Shown here piece by piece: positions 54,425-64,000 of a DNA stretch of 64,000 nucleotides. This DNA comes from Thiorhodovibrio winogradskyi (lineage in GTDB: Bacteria > Pseudomonadota > Gammaproteobacteria > Chromatiales > Chromatiaceae), in the NCBI RefSeq assembly GCF_036208045.1, contig NZ_CP121472.1, forward strand, positions 2,491,531 through 2,555,530, in the 5' to 3' direction. Within the stretch, counting starts at the first letter, position 1, and each line of letters opens with the position of its first letter. Below the pieces are notes generated by a model that saw only the letters and a program-made list of their open reading frames with translations, did not search any database and was not told the origin of the DNA. The position numbers and the translations under genes are program-made.

Positions 54425-55276
54425 TTAGCCGAAGCGACCGGTCACATAATCCCCGGTTTGCTCGCTCATCGGATCCTCGAAAATGCGCCTGGTACTCCCA
54501 TACTCGATCAATCGACCGAGGTACATAAAGGCCGTATTGCAGGAGACGCGCGCGGCCTGTTGCATGCTGTGGGTCACGATAATAATGGTGTAGGTTCCTT
54601 TGAGTTCGTCGATGAGATCCTCAATCTTCGCGGTGGCGATGGGATCGAGCGCCGAGCAAGGCTCATCCATCAGCAACACCTCGGGGTCGGCGGCGATGGC
54701 GCGGGCGATACACAGACGCTGCTGTTGCCCACCGGACAAGCCGAGCGCGCTGTCCTTGAGGCGATCCTTGACTTCTTTCCACAGCGCGGCACTTTGTAAG
54801 GCGCGTTCGCAAGCGTCCTCCAGCGTTGAACGCTTGGTTATGCCATCGACACGCAGCGGATAAATGACATTATCGAAAATGGACATCGCAAAGGGATTCG
54901 GCTTCTGAAACACCATCCCCATGCGCTTGCGCAGGGCAATCACATCCACTCCCGCCCTATAGATATTATGCCCATCCACCATCAGGCGGCCATCCAGGCG
55001 CATGATGTCGATGAGGTCGTTCATCCGGTTAAAGCAACGCAGCAGGGTCGACTTGCCACAGCCAGAGGGGCCGATGAGCGCCATCACATCCCCCTTGGGA
55101 ATCTTCATCGACACATTGAACAGCGCTTGATCCCGGCCATACCAGAGGTTGAAATCCTCCACAGTGATAATGTCACCCTCGGCCGATGGCGCGACATGAT
55201 ACATGGTCGGCTGCTGATCCCGAATGGGCTCCAATGGCTCGCCGGCGTTAGTTAGTTCGGAGGGACTCAAATTCAT
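54425..55276 (-). CDS. pstB: Phosphate ABC transporter ATPase PstB (copy 1)
   Basis: 283 residues. Walker [22 protein letters not shown]-loop [12 protein letters not shown], signature [16 protein letters not shown], Walker [15 protein letters not shown] and switch [11 protein letters not shown]-type [12 protein letters not shown]. The C-terminus ends DYVTGRFG as in most PstB. It carries an extra ~30-residue N-terminal lead. It powers the PstCA channel in the inner membrane. A second pstB lies at 61180. Confidence 0.95.
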   Translation of the reverse strand: MNLSPSELTNAGEPLEPIRDQQPTMYHVAPSAEGDIITVEDFNLWYGRDQALFNVSMKIPKGDVMALIGPSGCGKSTLLRCFNRMNDLIDIMRLDGRLMVDGHNIYRAGVDVIALRKRMGMVFQKPNPFAMSIFDNVIYPLRVDGITKRSTLEDACERALQSAALWKEVKDRLKDSALGLSGGQQQRLCIARAIAADPEVLLMDEPCSALDPIATAKIEDLIDELKGTYTIIIVTHSMQQAARVSCNTAFMYLGRLIEYGSTRRIFEDPMSEQTGDYVTGRFG

Positions 55277-55301
55277 AACAAGTGATACCCGGGCGCAGCC
55301 A

Positions 55302-57119
55302 TCAGAGGCCGCCGTCGGCGAACTTTCGTCTTAATCGGCTGCGTAAATAAATGGCGCCGGCATTCATCGCCACAATCAGAAACAGCAGCAGCATGGTGGT
55401 CACGAACACCATTGGCTTGCCAGCTTCGGAGTTGCGCGATTGAAAGCCGACATCAAAAATATGAAAGCCCAGGTGCATGAAGCTGCGCTCCAGATGGATG
55501 TAGGGAAAGACGCCATCGATGGGCAGCTCCGGCGCCAGCTTGACCACGCCCACCAGCATCAGGGGTGCCACTTCTCCAGCGCCGCGCGCCATTGCCAGAA
55601 TGAGCCCAGTAATGACGCCGGGCAGGGCGCGCGGGAGCACTACATACCAAATGGTCTGCCAGTTGGATGCGCCGCAAGCGAGTGAGCCCTCGCGCATGGA
55701 GCGTGGCACGGCGGCCAGCGCCTCCTCGCTGGCGACGATCACCACCGGCACCGTGAGCAAGGCCAGGGTCAGCGAGGCCCAGAGGATACCGCCGGTGCCA
55801 AAAGTGGGATTGGGCAGGCGTTCGGGAAAGAACAGTTGGTCGATGCTCACTCCCATGGTGTAGGCGAAGAATCCCAACCCGAACACGCCGTAGACGATGG
55901 ACGGCACCCCGGCCAGGTTATTGACCGAAATTCGCACCATGGAAACCAGCCGTCCCTGCTTGGCATATTCGCGCAGATAAAGCGCGGTGATCACCCCGAG
56001 CGGCGCGGTGAAGACCACCATCAGCAAGGTCATGGCGACGGTGCCGAAGATGGCCGGCAGGATACCGCCCTCGGTGTTCGCCTCGCGCGGTTCGGCGGTC
56101 AGGAACTCACCCCAGCGCGAGAGGTAAATGTCAAGTTTGTCGCCCAGGTCGAGAGCATTGGCCGGGTAGAAACGCACAATCTGCGACAGCGCCAGGGTCT
56201 TCTCGCGCCCCCCAATTTCTCGCAGGGTCAGGGTATCACGCAGGTCGCGCTCACGGATCTCTCGTGCCCGGTCAGCGAGCGCCTGGTAGGCCAGCTGGAG
56301 TTCGGCGAGCTTGACCTCGACCTCAGCGGCGACGCGCGCATAGTCGGCACTGTCGCGGCCAGCGCTTAACTCGACGCGCCGCAGCCGCAGGCGTTCGCTC
56401 TCCATCTGGTGATTGATCTTGCCAATGGCGTGGCGCTCGATGTGGCGAATCTCGGCGAAGCGCTCGCGGGCCAGGCGCTGGGCCTTCTCCGCCTGGTCGA
56501 AGCTGAGCGTCTCGCCCGCAATGACCTCTCCGTCCAGGTTCAATGCCGCGATCTCACCGACAAAGCGCCCCCACTCCTGGCGCTCGAACAGGTACATGGA
56601 TTTGGGGTAGCTGATGCTGTCGATCTCAAAATCCGACACCCAGCGAAAATCCTCGTGATAGAGGTCGTAGTTACCGATGCGATAGAGCACGCGATGGGCC
56701 AGGCCGCCGTTTTCTTCGATCCCGGTCCGAACCGCCTCCGGCAGCCCCTTGAGCACCCCGGCTTGCGGGCTATAGACAGCGTCGCGGGTCGGCTCGCCGG
56801 CCAGCTGGCTGCCATCGGTCAGGCTGACCACCGCAATCGGCTGCGGCCAGAAGGTGACAGCGCCGTTGTAGAAAATCAGGAACAGAAAGCTTGCGATCAG
56901 CAGGATGCCCATGGCCAGGGCGCCGCCCAGTCCCCAGAGAAAAGGCTCGCCAATGGCGGTGAGATCGGCGGTGTCTTGGCGCACCACGCGCCCGGTTCTC
57001 GCGATGGCGCGAGATGCTGGCCTGGCCTGTTCCGGTCCAGGTTCCAATCCCGCGCCCGACAACATGCACTCGCCCCTGGTCCCTCGTCCCACGTCGCTGT
57101 CTTTGCCCATCATGGCCAT
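55302..57119 (-). CDS. pstA: Phosphate ABC transporter permease PstA (long form, copy 1)
   Basis: 605 residues from ATG 57119 (GAGG upstream). The long form has a membrane helix near the start ([20 protein letters not shown]), a ~250-residue periplasmic insert with coiled coil, and the C-terminal permease core with [37 protein letters not shown] and [19 protein letters not shown] (the EAA-type loop that contacts PstB). Length far exceeds the ~300 residues of E. coli PstA but matches gammaproteobacterial long PstA. The start is 11 bases after the pstC stop. Confidence 0.93.
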   Translation of the reverse strand: MAMMGKDSDVGRGTRGECMLSGAGLEPGPEQARPASRAIARTGRVVRQDTADLTAIGEPFLWGLGGALAMGILLIASFLFLIFYNGAVTFWPQPIAVVSLTDGSQLAGEPTRDAVYSPQAGVLKGLPEAVRTGIEENGGLAHRVLYRIGNYDLYHEDFRWVSDFEIDSISYPKSMYLFERQEWGRFVGEIAALNLDGEVIAGETLSFDQAEKAQRLARERFAEIRHIERHAIGKINHQMESERLRLRRVELSAGRDSADYARVAAEVEVKLAELQLAYQALADRAREIRERDLRDTLTLREIGGREKTLALSQIVRFYPANALDLGDKLDIYLSRWGEFLTAEPREANTEGGILPAIFGTVAMTLLMVVFTAPLGVITALYLREYAKQGRLVSMVRISVNNLAGVPSIVYGVFGLGFFAYTMGVSIDQLFFPERLPNPTFGTGGILWASLTLALLTVPVVIVASEEALAAVPRSMREGSLACGASNWQTIWYVVLPRALPGVITGLILAMARGAGEVAPLMLVGVVKLAPELPIDGVFPYIHLERSFMHLGFHIFDVGFQSRNSEAGKPMVFVTTMLLLFLIVAMNAGAIYLRSRLRRKFADGGL

Positions 57120-57129
57120 GCGACAGTCC

Positions 57130-59751
57130 TCAGAGCTGGAAAGCACGCTTGCGGAAGCGCTGGCGGATCACCTCGGCAAGGGTATTGATGGCGAAGGTCA
57201 TGACAAAGAGCGTGAGCGCGGCCAGGAACAGCATGCGATACAGGCTGCTGTCTTGCACCGCCTCGGGCAATTCCACCGCGATGTTGGCGGAGAGGGTGCG
57301 CAGACCATTAAAGATGTTCCAATCAAGAATAGGCGTGTTGCCAGCGGCCATGACCACAATCATGGTCTCGCCCACGGCACGGCCCATCCCGATCATGACG
57401 GCGGCGAAGACACCCGAGAGCGCGGTGGGCAGGATCACCCATTTGGCGGTCTGCCAGGGCGTGGCGCCGGTGGCGAGACTGGCGGCGCGCAGATGATCGG
57501 GCACCGCGCTCAGGGCGTCCTCGGCGAGGGTGAAGATATTGGGAATGACCGCGAAACCCATGACAAAGCCCACCACCAGCGCGTTGCGCTGCACATAGGT
57601 ATCCACCAGGCTGCCGCGCGGGTCAAAGCCGAGAAGCGTCAGCAGGCGCGCGCCAAGGTAAGCGAGCAGCAGCGCGCCCGCGAACAACGCCAGCCAGCGC
57701 CCCAGGGCCAGCACGGCGGCTCGCTGACGGGGCAGGTTGCGCGACAGATCCCGATAGCGCGGTCCAACCCCGCGCTGAAAGACCCAGGTGATCGCCAGAT
57801 AAGAGAGCGGCATCAGCAGTAAGAACACAAAAGGCGTTGCACTGCCCAGGTCCCGGTTCAACCAGGCCTTGAAATCCCCGGCGAAAAACAGCGCCTGAAA
57901 GCCCGGCCCCAGCAGATAGGCAAACCACAGCAACAGGACGATGGTGGCAACCATGAAACCAAACTTGGCCAGTCCATCGAGTCGCAGCGTCCACCCCACC
58001 GGCAGCAGTTGCCACAGATAGGCCGCTAGTACCAGCCCCAGCGGCAGTACGATGAAGGACAAGACCACGGCCGCGATCCAGGTCTCGACCAGCGGGGCCA
58101 AAATCAGCGCGCCGATAAAACCGAGCACCACGGTCGGCAGCGCCTCCATCATCTCCATCATGGGTTTGACGGTGGAACGCACACTGCGGTGAACGAACTC
58201 CGAGGTATAGATGGCGCCCAGCAGCGCAATGGGCACGGCAAAGAGCATCGAGTAGACGGTCGCCTTGAGGGTGCCGAACATCAGCGGAATCAGCGAAAAT
58301 TTGGGCTCGAACACATCGGTGCCCGAAGACGATTGCCAGGTGAAGCTTGGCTCCACATAGCCTTCGTACCAGACCTTGCCAAACACGGTCCCCAGGGTGA
58401 CCTCCGGGTGCGGATGATGAAAGCGCCAGAAATCCGCCCCGCCGCTGTCGTTAAGCAACAGCACGCCATCCACGCGCGGCATCAGCTGCACCGCGACGGC
58501 ATCGCCGACAGCGGCCTGGGACTGGTAGCGCTCCAGCACCTGATCGGAGGTCGAGTGGCGCAGCCAGACCTCACCATTGGCCGCCGTGGTGACCAGTGCC
58601 TTGCTGCGCTGGCTGACCGAGATATTGGTCACCGCCGCGCCATGTGGGGCATGGCGGCGCGCCCGCACCAGATGGTTGCCATCGGTGGTGCCGGCATCGG
58701 CGGGTGCCGGCAGGAGGAAAAAGACATCGACGGCGCCATTGGAGCCACCCACCACCAGCGCCTGCTCCCCGATGAGAAAGCCCATGCTGGTGATGGTCTC
58801 GCCCGGGAAGACCCGCAGAGTCTCGGCCAGGGTCGGCGCGTTGAAGTGACGGGTATCGTAGCGATAGATCTCCCCCTCGCTTGATGCCACATAGACGGCA
58901 TCGGCATGGGTGGTCATGGCCACCGCTGTCACATGGGTTCCTGCTGGAAGCGAGGGCAGGGTGGAGGTGCGGGTGCGCGTGGTGACCTTTTTGGTCAGGA
59001 TATTGATCTTGGATTCACTGCGGCTCAGACGCGCGATACCCTCGGCATCGACGCTGACAAAAGAGCGTGTGGGCCGCTCCGCCGTGCCGCCAACGCGGTA
59101 ATCCAGGGCGATGATGGGTGCCTCGCTGGCCTGCACCCGTTCGCCGATCTCGGTCTTGAGGGTCAGGCGGCGAATTTGCTCCCCCGGCAGCTTGGAATAC
59201 AGCCGCTCATCCAGCACCCAATCGGTGCCGTTCAAGGCTTTAGCCGCGCTCGGCAGTGCGGTGTCGGGCAAAACATCGACCTGAAAATCCACCACGGCAA
59301 AAAGCACCGAGCCGTCGGCGAAGCCGAAGGCCACCTGGTCGCGCTCGACCACGCCACCCACGGAGATCGCCACCTGCTCACCAAAATCCAGCTTGCTGGA
59401 GGCGATCAGCTGCCCGGTGTCCAGGTGGAAACTGCTATAGGCGCCCTCGGCACTGATGCGCACGCCCAGGGTGCGATACTCATCGGCATTCAGCCAGCGC
59501 GTCACCTTGGGCGGCTTGACCTGATACTGGCTGTGCGAGAGCGTCTCGCCGCTTTTGGCCAGCGGCAGGGCAACGCTTATCAAAAACACCATGATGCCAA
59601 CGACCGCCAAAATTACCAGCAGACCACCGATGGTAATCAACCAGCGGGCGAAACGGTCAGCCAGCAGCACTGACGGGCGGGTGGATCGGTCTCGGCGGCG
59701 TTCAAGCAAGGCGGTTGCCCGCGCCCTCTGCAAAAGATTCGCCTCACTCAT
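57130..59751 (-). CDS. pstC: Phosphate ABC transporter permease PstC (long form)
   Basis: 873 residues. The N-terminal helix (LVILAVVGIMVFLISVALPL) is followed by a ~380-residue periplasmic domain that reads like a beta-propeller (AVAMTTHADAVYVASSEGEI, GFLIGEQALVVGGSNGAVDV), then the permease core with KATVYSMLFAVPIALLGAIY, MEMMEALPTVVLGFIGALIL and AEDALSAVPDHLRAASLATG (EAA loop). Such long PstC forms are known in marine and phototrophic gammaproteobacteria. It lies between pstS and pstA. Confidence 0.93.
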   Translation of the reverse strand: MSEANLLQRARATALLERRRDRSTRPSVLLADRFARWLITIGGLLVILAVVGIMVFLISVALPLAKSGETLSHSQYQVKPPKVTRWLNADEYRTLGVRISAEGAYSSFHLDTGQLIASSKLDFGEQVAISVGGVVERDQVAFGFADGSVLFAVVDFQVDVLPDTALPSAAKALNGTDWVLDERLYSKLPGEQIRRLTLKTEIGERVQASEAPIIALDYRVGGTAERPTRSFVSVDAEGIARLSRSESKINILTKKVTTRTRTSTLPSLPAGTHVTAVAMTTHADAVYVASSEGEIYRYDTRHFNAPTLAETLRVFPGETITSMGFLIGEQALVVGGSNGAVDVFFLLPAPADAGTTDGNHLVRARRHAPHGAAVTNISVSQRSKALVTTAANGEVWLRHSTSDQVLERYQSQAAVGDAVAVQLMPRVDGVLLLNDSGGADFWRFHHPHPEVTLGTVFGKVWYEGYVEPSFTWQSSSGTDVFEPKFSLIPLMFGTLKATVYSMLFAVPIALLGAIYTSEFVHRSVRSTVKPMMEMMEALPTVVLGFIGALILAPLVETWIAAVVLSFIVLPLGLVLAAYLWQLLPVGWTLRLDGLAKFGFMVATIVLLLWFAYLLGPGFQALFFAGDFKAWLNRDLGSATPFVFLLLMPLSYLAITWVFQRGVGPRYRDLSRNLPRQRAAVLALGRWLALFAGALLLAYLGARLLTLLGFDPRGSLVDTYVQRNALVVGFVMGFAVIPNIFTLAEDALSAVPDHLRAASLATGATPWQTAKWVILPTALSGVFAAVMIGMGRAVGETMIVVMAAGNTPILDWNIFNGLRTLSANIAVELPEAVQDSSLYRMLFLAALTLFVMTFAINTLAEVIRQRFRKRAFQL

Positions 59752-59904
59752 GAGATGTAGATGCTGATTCGTGAGGCTGCATTCATCCAGGGCAGGGGGG
59801 AAACCAGAGGATTGAGGGCGGCGCTAAATCTAGCAGCCCCGCCCCGGGCCTGACAGGCAAGCGAGGACGCAGCCGGCGCCCTCATCCATCGGAAGCGCAA
59901 AGGT

Positions 59905-60888
59905 TTAGTTCTGTAAATTAAAATTCTCAAGATCTTCCTCGGCAATCGCCGAGGTGATCGGGAAGTAGCCGTCCTTGATCACCGCGGATTGACCCTCTTT
60001 GGAATAGACAAAGCGGATAAACTCGGCGCGCAGCGGATCGAGGTCTTGGTTTGGGTTCTTGTTGACATAGATGTAGAGGAAACGCGCGATGGGATAATCG
60101 CCGGAGTAGGCATTCTCCGCATTGGCATCGAAGCACTCGCCATCATCGCTGGTGCGCAGCGGCACGGTGCGCACGTCGGCGGTCTTGTAACCAACACCGG
60201 AGTAACCAATGCCGGCGATGTCGGAGGCCACGCCCTGCACAACGGTGGATGACCCTGGCTGTTCTTTCACCTGGTCTTTGTAGTCACCGTCGAACAAGGC
60301 GACTTCTTTGAAATACCCATAGGTGCCGGAGGCCGAGTTGCGCCCGTACAGCGAGATTGGTCGCGCGGCCCAGTCGCCGCTCAGGCCAAGGTCGCCCCAA
60401 GTGACGATATCGCCATCCAAGCCACCGTTGCGGGTCTTGGAGAAGATGGCGTCGACCTGCCGCATGGACAGGCACTCGATCGGGTTGTCCTTGTGAACAT
60501 AGACAGCCAGCGCATCAACGGCGCTGCGAATGGCCAGCGGCTTGTAGCCAAACTTGGCCTCGAACTCTTCTTCCTCCTTGGACTTCATCGGGCGTGACAT
60601 GGGCCCAAACTGCGCGGTTCCGGCAATCAGAGCCGGCGGTGCTGTGGACGATCCCTTGCCTTCGATCTCGATTTTCACATTGGGGTATTCACTCTGGAAA
60701 CCCTCGGCCCAGAGTGTCATTAGATTGTTCAGAGTGTCCGAGCCAATGGACTTGAGATTACCGGAGATACCGCTCACCGGCTCGTAGCTGTTCAGTTCCG
60801 GGTCGAGCTCGACCGCGGGCACAGTGGCGGAAACCAGTATGGCAAACAGCGCGGAAGCCGACGCTGCCGAGAATAGGGCCTTGTTCAT
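59905..60888 (-). CDS. pstS: Phosphate-binding protein PstS
   Basis: Periplasmic receptor, 327 residues from ATG 60888 (GAGG seven bases upstream), with a signal peptide (SAASASALFAILVSATVPAV). Binding motifs: SIGSDTLNNLMTLWAEGFQ, EIEGKGSSTAPPALIAGTAQ, FGPMSRPMKSKEEEEFE and RNSASGTYGYFKEV. It starts the pstS-pstC-pstA-pstB-phoU unit and lies ~290 bases behind pstB2. No convincing Pho box was found in 60889-61179. Confidence 0.95.
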   Translation of the reverse strand: MNKALFSAASASALFAILVSATVPAVELDPELNSYEPVSGISGNLKSIGSDTLNNLMTLWAEGFQSEYPNVKIEIEGKGSSTAPPALIAGTAQFGPMSRPMKSKEEEEFEAKFGYKPLAIRSAVDALAVYVHKDNPIECLSMRQVDAIFSKTRNGGLDGDIVTWGDLGLSGDWAARPISLYGRNSASGTYGYFKEVALFDGDYKDQVKEQPGSSTVVQGVASDIAGIGYSGVGYKTADVRTVPLRTSDDGECFDANAENAYSGDYPIARFLYIYVNKNPNQDLDPLRAEFIRFVYSKEGQSAVIKDGYFPITSAIAEEDLENFNLQN

Positions 60889-61179
60889 GATAAAACCTCG
60901 CTCATCTGGAAGATAAAACTTCATGCCCGCCATCACTGTTGCCGGGTTCACAGACTTCTAGCGAGGGCGAACCTCGCCAGTTTAAAAGCCACGAATGGCG
61001 CTTTAATGACAATCAGCCCCTGGCCGAATAGAAAGCCGCTGGACGGTAGCACATGGCACGAGCCCGCAGTCTGGTTGGCGCCTGCCTTCGAGTGGCTGAT
61101 CTGATCAGATCTGATCGAATCAAGGCCAGGGACTGGAGCAAGGTACTGGAACAAGATATTGGGGAAAGGCGAGTCCGCC

Positions 61180-62148
61180 CTAGCCGAATCGTCCGGTGAT
61201 GTAATCTTCAGTGAGCTTATGCCGCGGTCGATTGAAGACATCATCGGTCGAGCCGACCTCAATCAGATCACCGAGATGGAAGTAGGCGGTGCGTTGCGAT
61301 ACACGAGCGGCTTGTTGCATCGAGTGCGTCACTATGGCGATGGTGTACTGCTGGCGCAGCTCATCGATTAATTGCTCAATGGCCGCGGTCGCAATCGGAT
61401 CCAAGGCCGAGCAGGGCTCGTCCATCAGAATCACTTCAGGCGAGACCGAGATGGCACGAGCGATACACAGACGCTGCTGCTGACCACCCGAGAGACTGGT
61501 GCCGGGAGCCTCAAGCCGGTCTTTCACTTCCTTCCACAGGCCGGCGCGCTGCAGGCTGGTCTCGACCAGTTCATCGAGTTCGGCGCGATTATTGGTCAAC
61601 CCATGAATGCGGGGGCCGTAGGCGATGTTTTCATAAATCGACTTCGGGAAGGGATTGGGCTTTTGGAACACCATGCCGACCCGCGCGCGCAGCGGCACCA
61701 CGTCGATTCCACGATCCTGAATTTCCTCGCCGTCGAGCTTGATCGAGCCTTCCACCCGCGCTGTCGGGATGGTGTCATTCATGCGATTGAGGCAGCGCAG
61801 AAAGGTCGACTTGCCGCAGCCCGAGGGACCGATCATCGAGATCACCTCGTTGCGCCCGATATCCAGGCTGACATTTTTAATCGCATGATTGTCGCTGTAC
61901 CAGACATTGATGTCTCGGCAGACCATGCTGGGGTTGGGTGATCTAATCTCCCCAACAGTGGCGTCGGTGTTGGTGGTCTTGGCCGTGTTGGCGGCCTGAC
62001 TGTTATCCAGCTCTGCAGCTTTGACATCAACAGGTTTAACGGCTATCGCATCGGCGGTCATATTCATGGGCGACTCTGAAGATTGGACAGGAGGCGTATC
62101 TGCCACCGGCGTCTTGGCGGCCGTGGCGACCTCGTTTGAATTGTTCAT
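61180..62148 (-). CDS. pstB: Phosphate ABC transporter ATPase PstB (copy 2)
   Basis: 322 residues from ATG 62148. After an unusual ~75-residue Ala/Thr/Pro-rich lead (ending [17 protein letters not shown]), a complete PstB follows: [85 protein letters not shown] and a DYITGRFG end. It lies ~100 bases behind pstA2. It differs from copy 1 throughout, so the duplication is old. The long low-complexity lead may be a regulatory tail. Confidence 0.93.
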   Translation of the reverse strand: MNNSNEVATAAKTPVADTPPVQSSESPMNMTADAIAVKPVDVKAAELDNSQAANTAKTTNTDATVGEIRSPNPSMVCRDINVWYSDNHAIKNVSLDIGRNEVISMIGPSGCGKSTFLRCLNRMNDTIPTARVEGSIKLDGEEIQDRGIDVVPLRARVGMVFQKPNPFPKSIYENIAYGPRIHGLTNNRAELDELVETSLQRAGLWKEVKDRLEAPGTSLSGGQQQRLCIARAISVSPEVILMDEPCSALDPIATAAIEQLIDELRQQYTIAIVTHSMQQAARVSQRTAYFHLGDLIEVGSTDDVFNRPRHKLTEDYITGRFG

Positions 62149-62245
62149 GACAGGCTCTGTGCGCTTGGGCTCTTGCGACGGTTGAATCGCACTGGTTTTA
62201 CTCCAGTCGTTTTTACCCCAGTGATGGCACCCGTCGCACTGACGA

Positions 62246-64000
62246 TTACCAACGCCGCTCAAAACGGCGGCGCAACAAGACGGCGGCGAGATTCATCAGG
62301 ATAAGGAAGGCGAGCAACACCATGATGGCCGCCGAGGTGCGTTCGACGAAACCACGCTCGGGACTATCGGCCCACAGGAAGATTTGCACTGGCAGCACCG
62401 TGGCGGCATCGGTGAAGCCCTGGGGCACATCGACGATGAAGGCGATCATGCCAATCATCAGCAAGGGCGCGCTCTCGCCGAGCGCCTGGGCCATGCCGAT
62501 GATGGTGCCGGTCATCATGCCGGGCAAGGCCAGCGGCAGCACATGATGGAGCCGCGTCTGCAGCGGCGAGGCACCCACGCCGAGCGCGGCCTCGCGAATC
62601 GAGGGCGGTACGGATTTTAGCGCCGCGCGGCTGGCGATAATGATGGTCGGCAGGGTCATGAGTGTCAGCACCATGGCCGCCACCAGCGGGGTCGAGCGCG
62701 GCACGCCGAAAAAGTTAATGAAGACCGCCAAGCCGAGCAGGCCGAAGACAATGGATGGCACGGCCGCGAGGTTATTGATATTGACCTCGATCAAATCGGT
62801 GATGCGATTCTTGGGCGCGAATTCCTCCAAATACAGGGCCGCGCCCACCGCGATCGGGAAAGAGAACAACAAGGTCAAGGCCAGGGTGTAGAAAGAGCCC
62901 ATCACGGCGCCGGCAATACCGGCCAGTTCCGGCTCGCGCGAGGTGCCGTTGGTGAAGAAGGGCCAGTTGAAGCGCTTGGTGATCAGCCCGGCTTGCTCGA
63001 GCTGCAAGACCCAGGCGATTTGCTGATCACTGAGCCGCCGCGCATCCTGTGGCGTGGTCAGTTCCAGCGTCTGCCAACTGCCGGCCTCGGCTGGCGCCGA
63101 GGAGACCGGCGGCACCAGCACGACGCCGCGCGCGCCGCCGGCCTCAATGGCCACCAGTTTAATCAACCCGTCGTTAATGCGCAGCAGAAAGCTTGGCGCC
63201 TCGACGCCGAGCACCAGCTCATCGGCACCCTCAATCTCCGCCCGCAGCGCCTGAATTTGGTTCTCAAGGCGCTCAACATCACGTTCATTGCGCGCGATCT
63301 CACGCTCCGCCTCGCCCTCCTGGTCAGGGGTCAGGTCACCCTGCTTGAGCAAGGCGGTCTGATCATCGCGAGAGCGCTGCAACAGAACCTGCTGGCGCGC
63401 CAGACGCTCGGCGCTATCGCTGAGCCGGCCGCGCGCCCGTTCCAGCAATGGCAGCAGGCCATCATCCGAGACCCGAACCACGACCGCGTTGCCGGGCTTG
63501 TCCAACTCGCCCTCCAGGGTCGCTGTCCCCTGGCCATCGATGCGTGAAATGGGAGTGGAGCGTCCCTTCATGAACATGTCGATATCATCATCGACCAGCA
63601 GACGCACCGGGCGCTGGTGACCAATCACGCCGGGATCCTTGGTCACCATCTGGCGCAGTTGCAAGGGAGCGCCTGGACTCAGCAGCTCGCCGAGTTCACG
63701 GCGCTCAGTACGCCCGGTCACCGACGGAAACTCCGCGCGCAAGGCATCCTGGGCGAGTTTCAGGAAATTGACCCCGCGCAGTTGTTGTGCGACCTCGGAG
63801 TCGTCTAGCTCGCCCTCGCGCAACCGGCCCGTTGGATCGATCATCTCGGCATCGAAAGCCACCGGCAACTCAAGGTAGGACTGCAAGAAAGCGGTGTAGC
63901 CATTGCTGACGATATTGAGGAAAAGGATCAGCACAAAACTGAGCCCGAGCACCACGGCGCTGGCGCCGAGCAGACGGAACAAGCGCTCGGAACGGTAACG
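62246..64000 (-). CDS. pstA: Phosphate ABC transporter permease PstA (copy 2), 5' end beyond window
   Basis: The frame is open through the right edge ([20 protein letters not shown]), so the N-terminus is missing. Visible: membrane helix [20 protein letters not shown], a ~270-residue periplasmic insert with a coiled coil ([20 protein letters not shown]), and the permease core with [39 protein letters not shown] and [20 protein letters not shown] (EAA loop). It ends ~100 bases before pstB2. A pstC2 is expected just outside the window. Confidence 0.92.
   Translation of the reverse strand, partial: RYRSERLFRLLGASAVVLGLSFVLILFLNIVSNGYTAFLQSYLELPVAFDAEMIDPTGRLREGELDDSEVAQQLRGVNFLKLAQDALRAEFPSVTGRTERRELGELLSPGAPLQLRQMVTKDPGVIGHQRPVRLLVDDDIDMFMKGRSTPISRIDGQGTATLEGELDKPGNAVVVRVSDDGLLPLLERARGRLSDSAERLARQQVLLQRSRDDQTALLKQGDLTPDQEGEAEREIARNERDVERLENQIQALRAEIEGADELVLGVEAPSFLLRINDGLIKLVAIEAGGARGVVLVPPVSSAPAEAGSWQTLELTTPQDARRLSDQQIAWVLQLEQAGLITKRFNWPFFTNGTSREPELAGIAGAVMGSFYTLALTLLFSFPIAVGAALYLEEFAPKNRITDLIEVNINNLAAVPSIVFGLLGLAVFINFFGVPRSTPLVAAMVLTLMTLPTIIIASRAALKSVPPSIREAALGVGASPLQTRLHHVLPLALPGMMTGTIIGMAQALGESAPLLMIGMIAFIVDVPQGFTDAATVLPVQIFLWADSPERGFVERTSAAIMVLLAFLILMNLAAVLLRRRFERRW

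Noticed and set aside
60889-61179. Pho box before pstS
   Set aside because: Only TTGTCAT with poor neighbours at about 61006 (minus strand) was found; two good 7-bp half-sites in the 11-bp register are not present.
1-64000. CRISPR array, rRNA or tRNA genes
   Set aside because: No regularly spaced direct repeats and no rRNA- or tRNA-like sequence were seen; the only tandem repeats are the 15-bp, 11-bp and 12-bp ones listed.

Overview
The window reads as chromosomal DNA of a purple sulfur bacterium (Chromatiaceae-like gammaproteobacterium). The strongest pointers are two tandem light-harvesting 2 beta/alpha gene pairs with a purple-bacterial PpsR/CrtJ-type operator, a biliverdin-type bacteriophytochrome, a GC-rich genome with gammaproteobacterial housekeeping genes (slt, birA, rsmE, a long-form pst operon), and very dense c-di-GMP and two-component signalling. 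The species cannot be named from the sequence alone.

Layout. 1-4800: end of a HAD-type phosphatase gene, then a minus-strand operon resembling the Pseudomonas siaABCD switch (SiaB kinase, SiaC phosphoprotein, SiaD diguanylate cyclase, SiaA PP2C phosphatase) with a periplasmic solute-binding protein inserted between siaD and siaA. 4994-5917: an NDUFA9-like dehydrogenase/epimerase. 6217-13078: an orphan type VI secretion tip cluster (VgrG, DUF2169-pentapeptide fusion, pentapeptide protein, DUF3540) with no tube, sheath or ATPase genes.

13200-24200 is a patchwork of mobile and defence-like DNA. A block of about 2 kb is present twice (PD-(D/E)XK nuclease-like gene, terminator hairpins, a Fic-like remnant, attC-like sites and a toxin-antitoxin pair). 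A degenerate group II intron with a twice-frameshifted reverse transcriptase interrupts the end of one copy. A truncated HipB-like regulator, a Uma2 nuclease, an AbiEii-like nucleotidyltransferase pair, a DUF4143 ATPase and several short dispersed repeats follow.

24258-30385: a small secreted protein, a TauE/SafE permease broken by an 8-bp tandem duplication, a secreted protein, the soluble lytic transglycosylase Slt, an inositol-monophosphatase-family enzyme and a Sel1-repeat protein. 30949-32435: the LH2 locus pucB1-A1-B2-A2 with two TGT-N12-ACA sites exactly at the likely promoter and terminators behind it. 32564-46615: signalling genes, namely an OmpR-type regulator, an IS3 orfA remnant, then a tightly packed plus-strand run of bacteriophytochrome kinase, single REC protein, REC-PAS-PAS kinase-REC-HPt hybrid, REC-PAS kinase, and a giant EvgS-like hybrid kinase with three periplasmic solute-binding modules. 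Its position beside the puc genes suggests, but does not prove, light or redox control.

46846-53359: BirA, an M61 glycyl aminopeptidase with PDZ domain, a SanA/YdcF-like protein, RsmE and an EAL-GGDEF protein. 53697-64000: a large minus-strand phosphate-uptake locus holding two sets of Pst parts (pstA2-pstB2, then pstS-pstC-pstA1-pstB1-phoU); pstA2 runs off the right edge.
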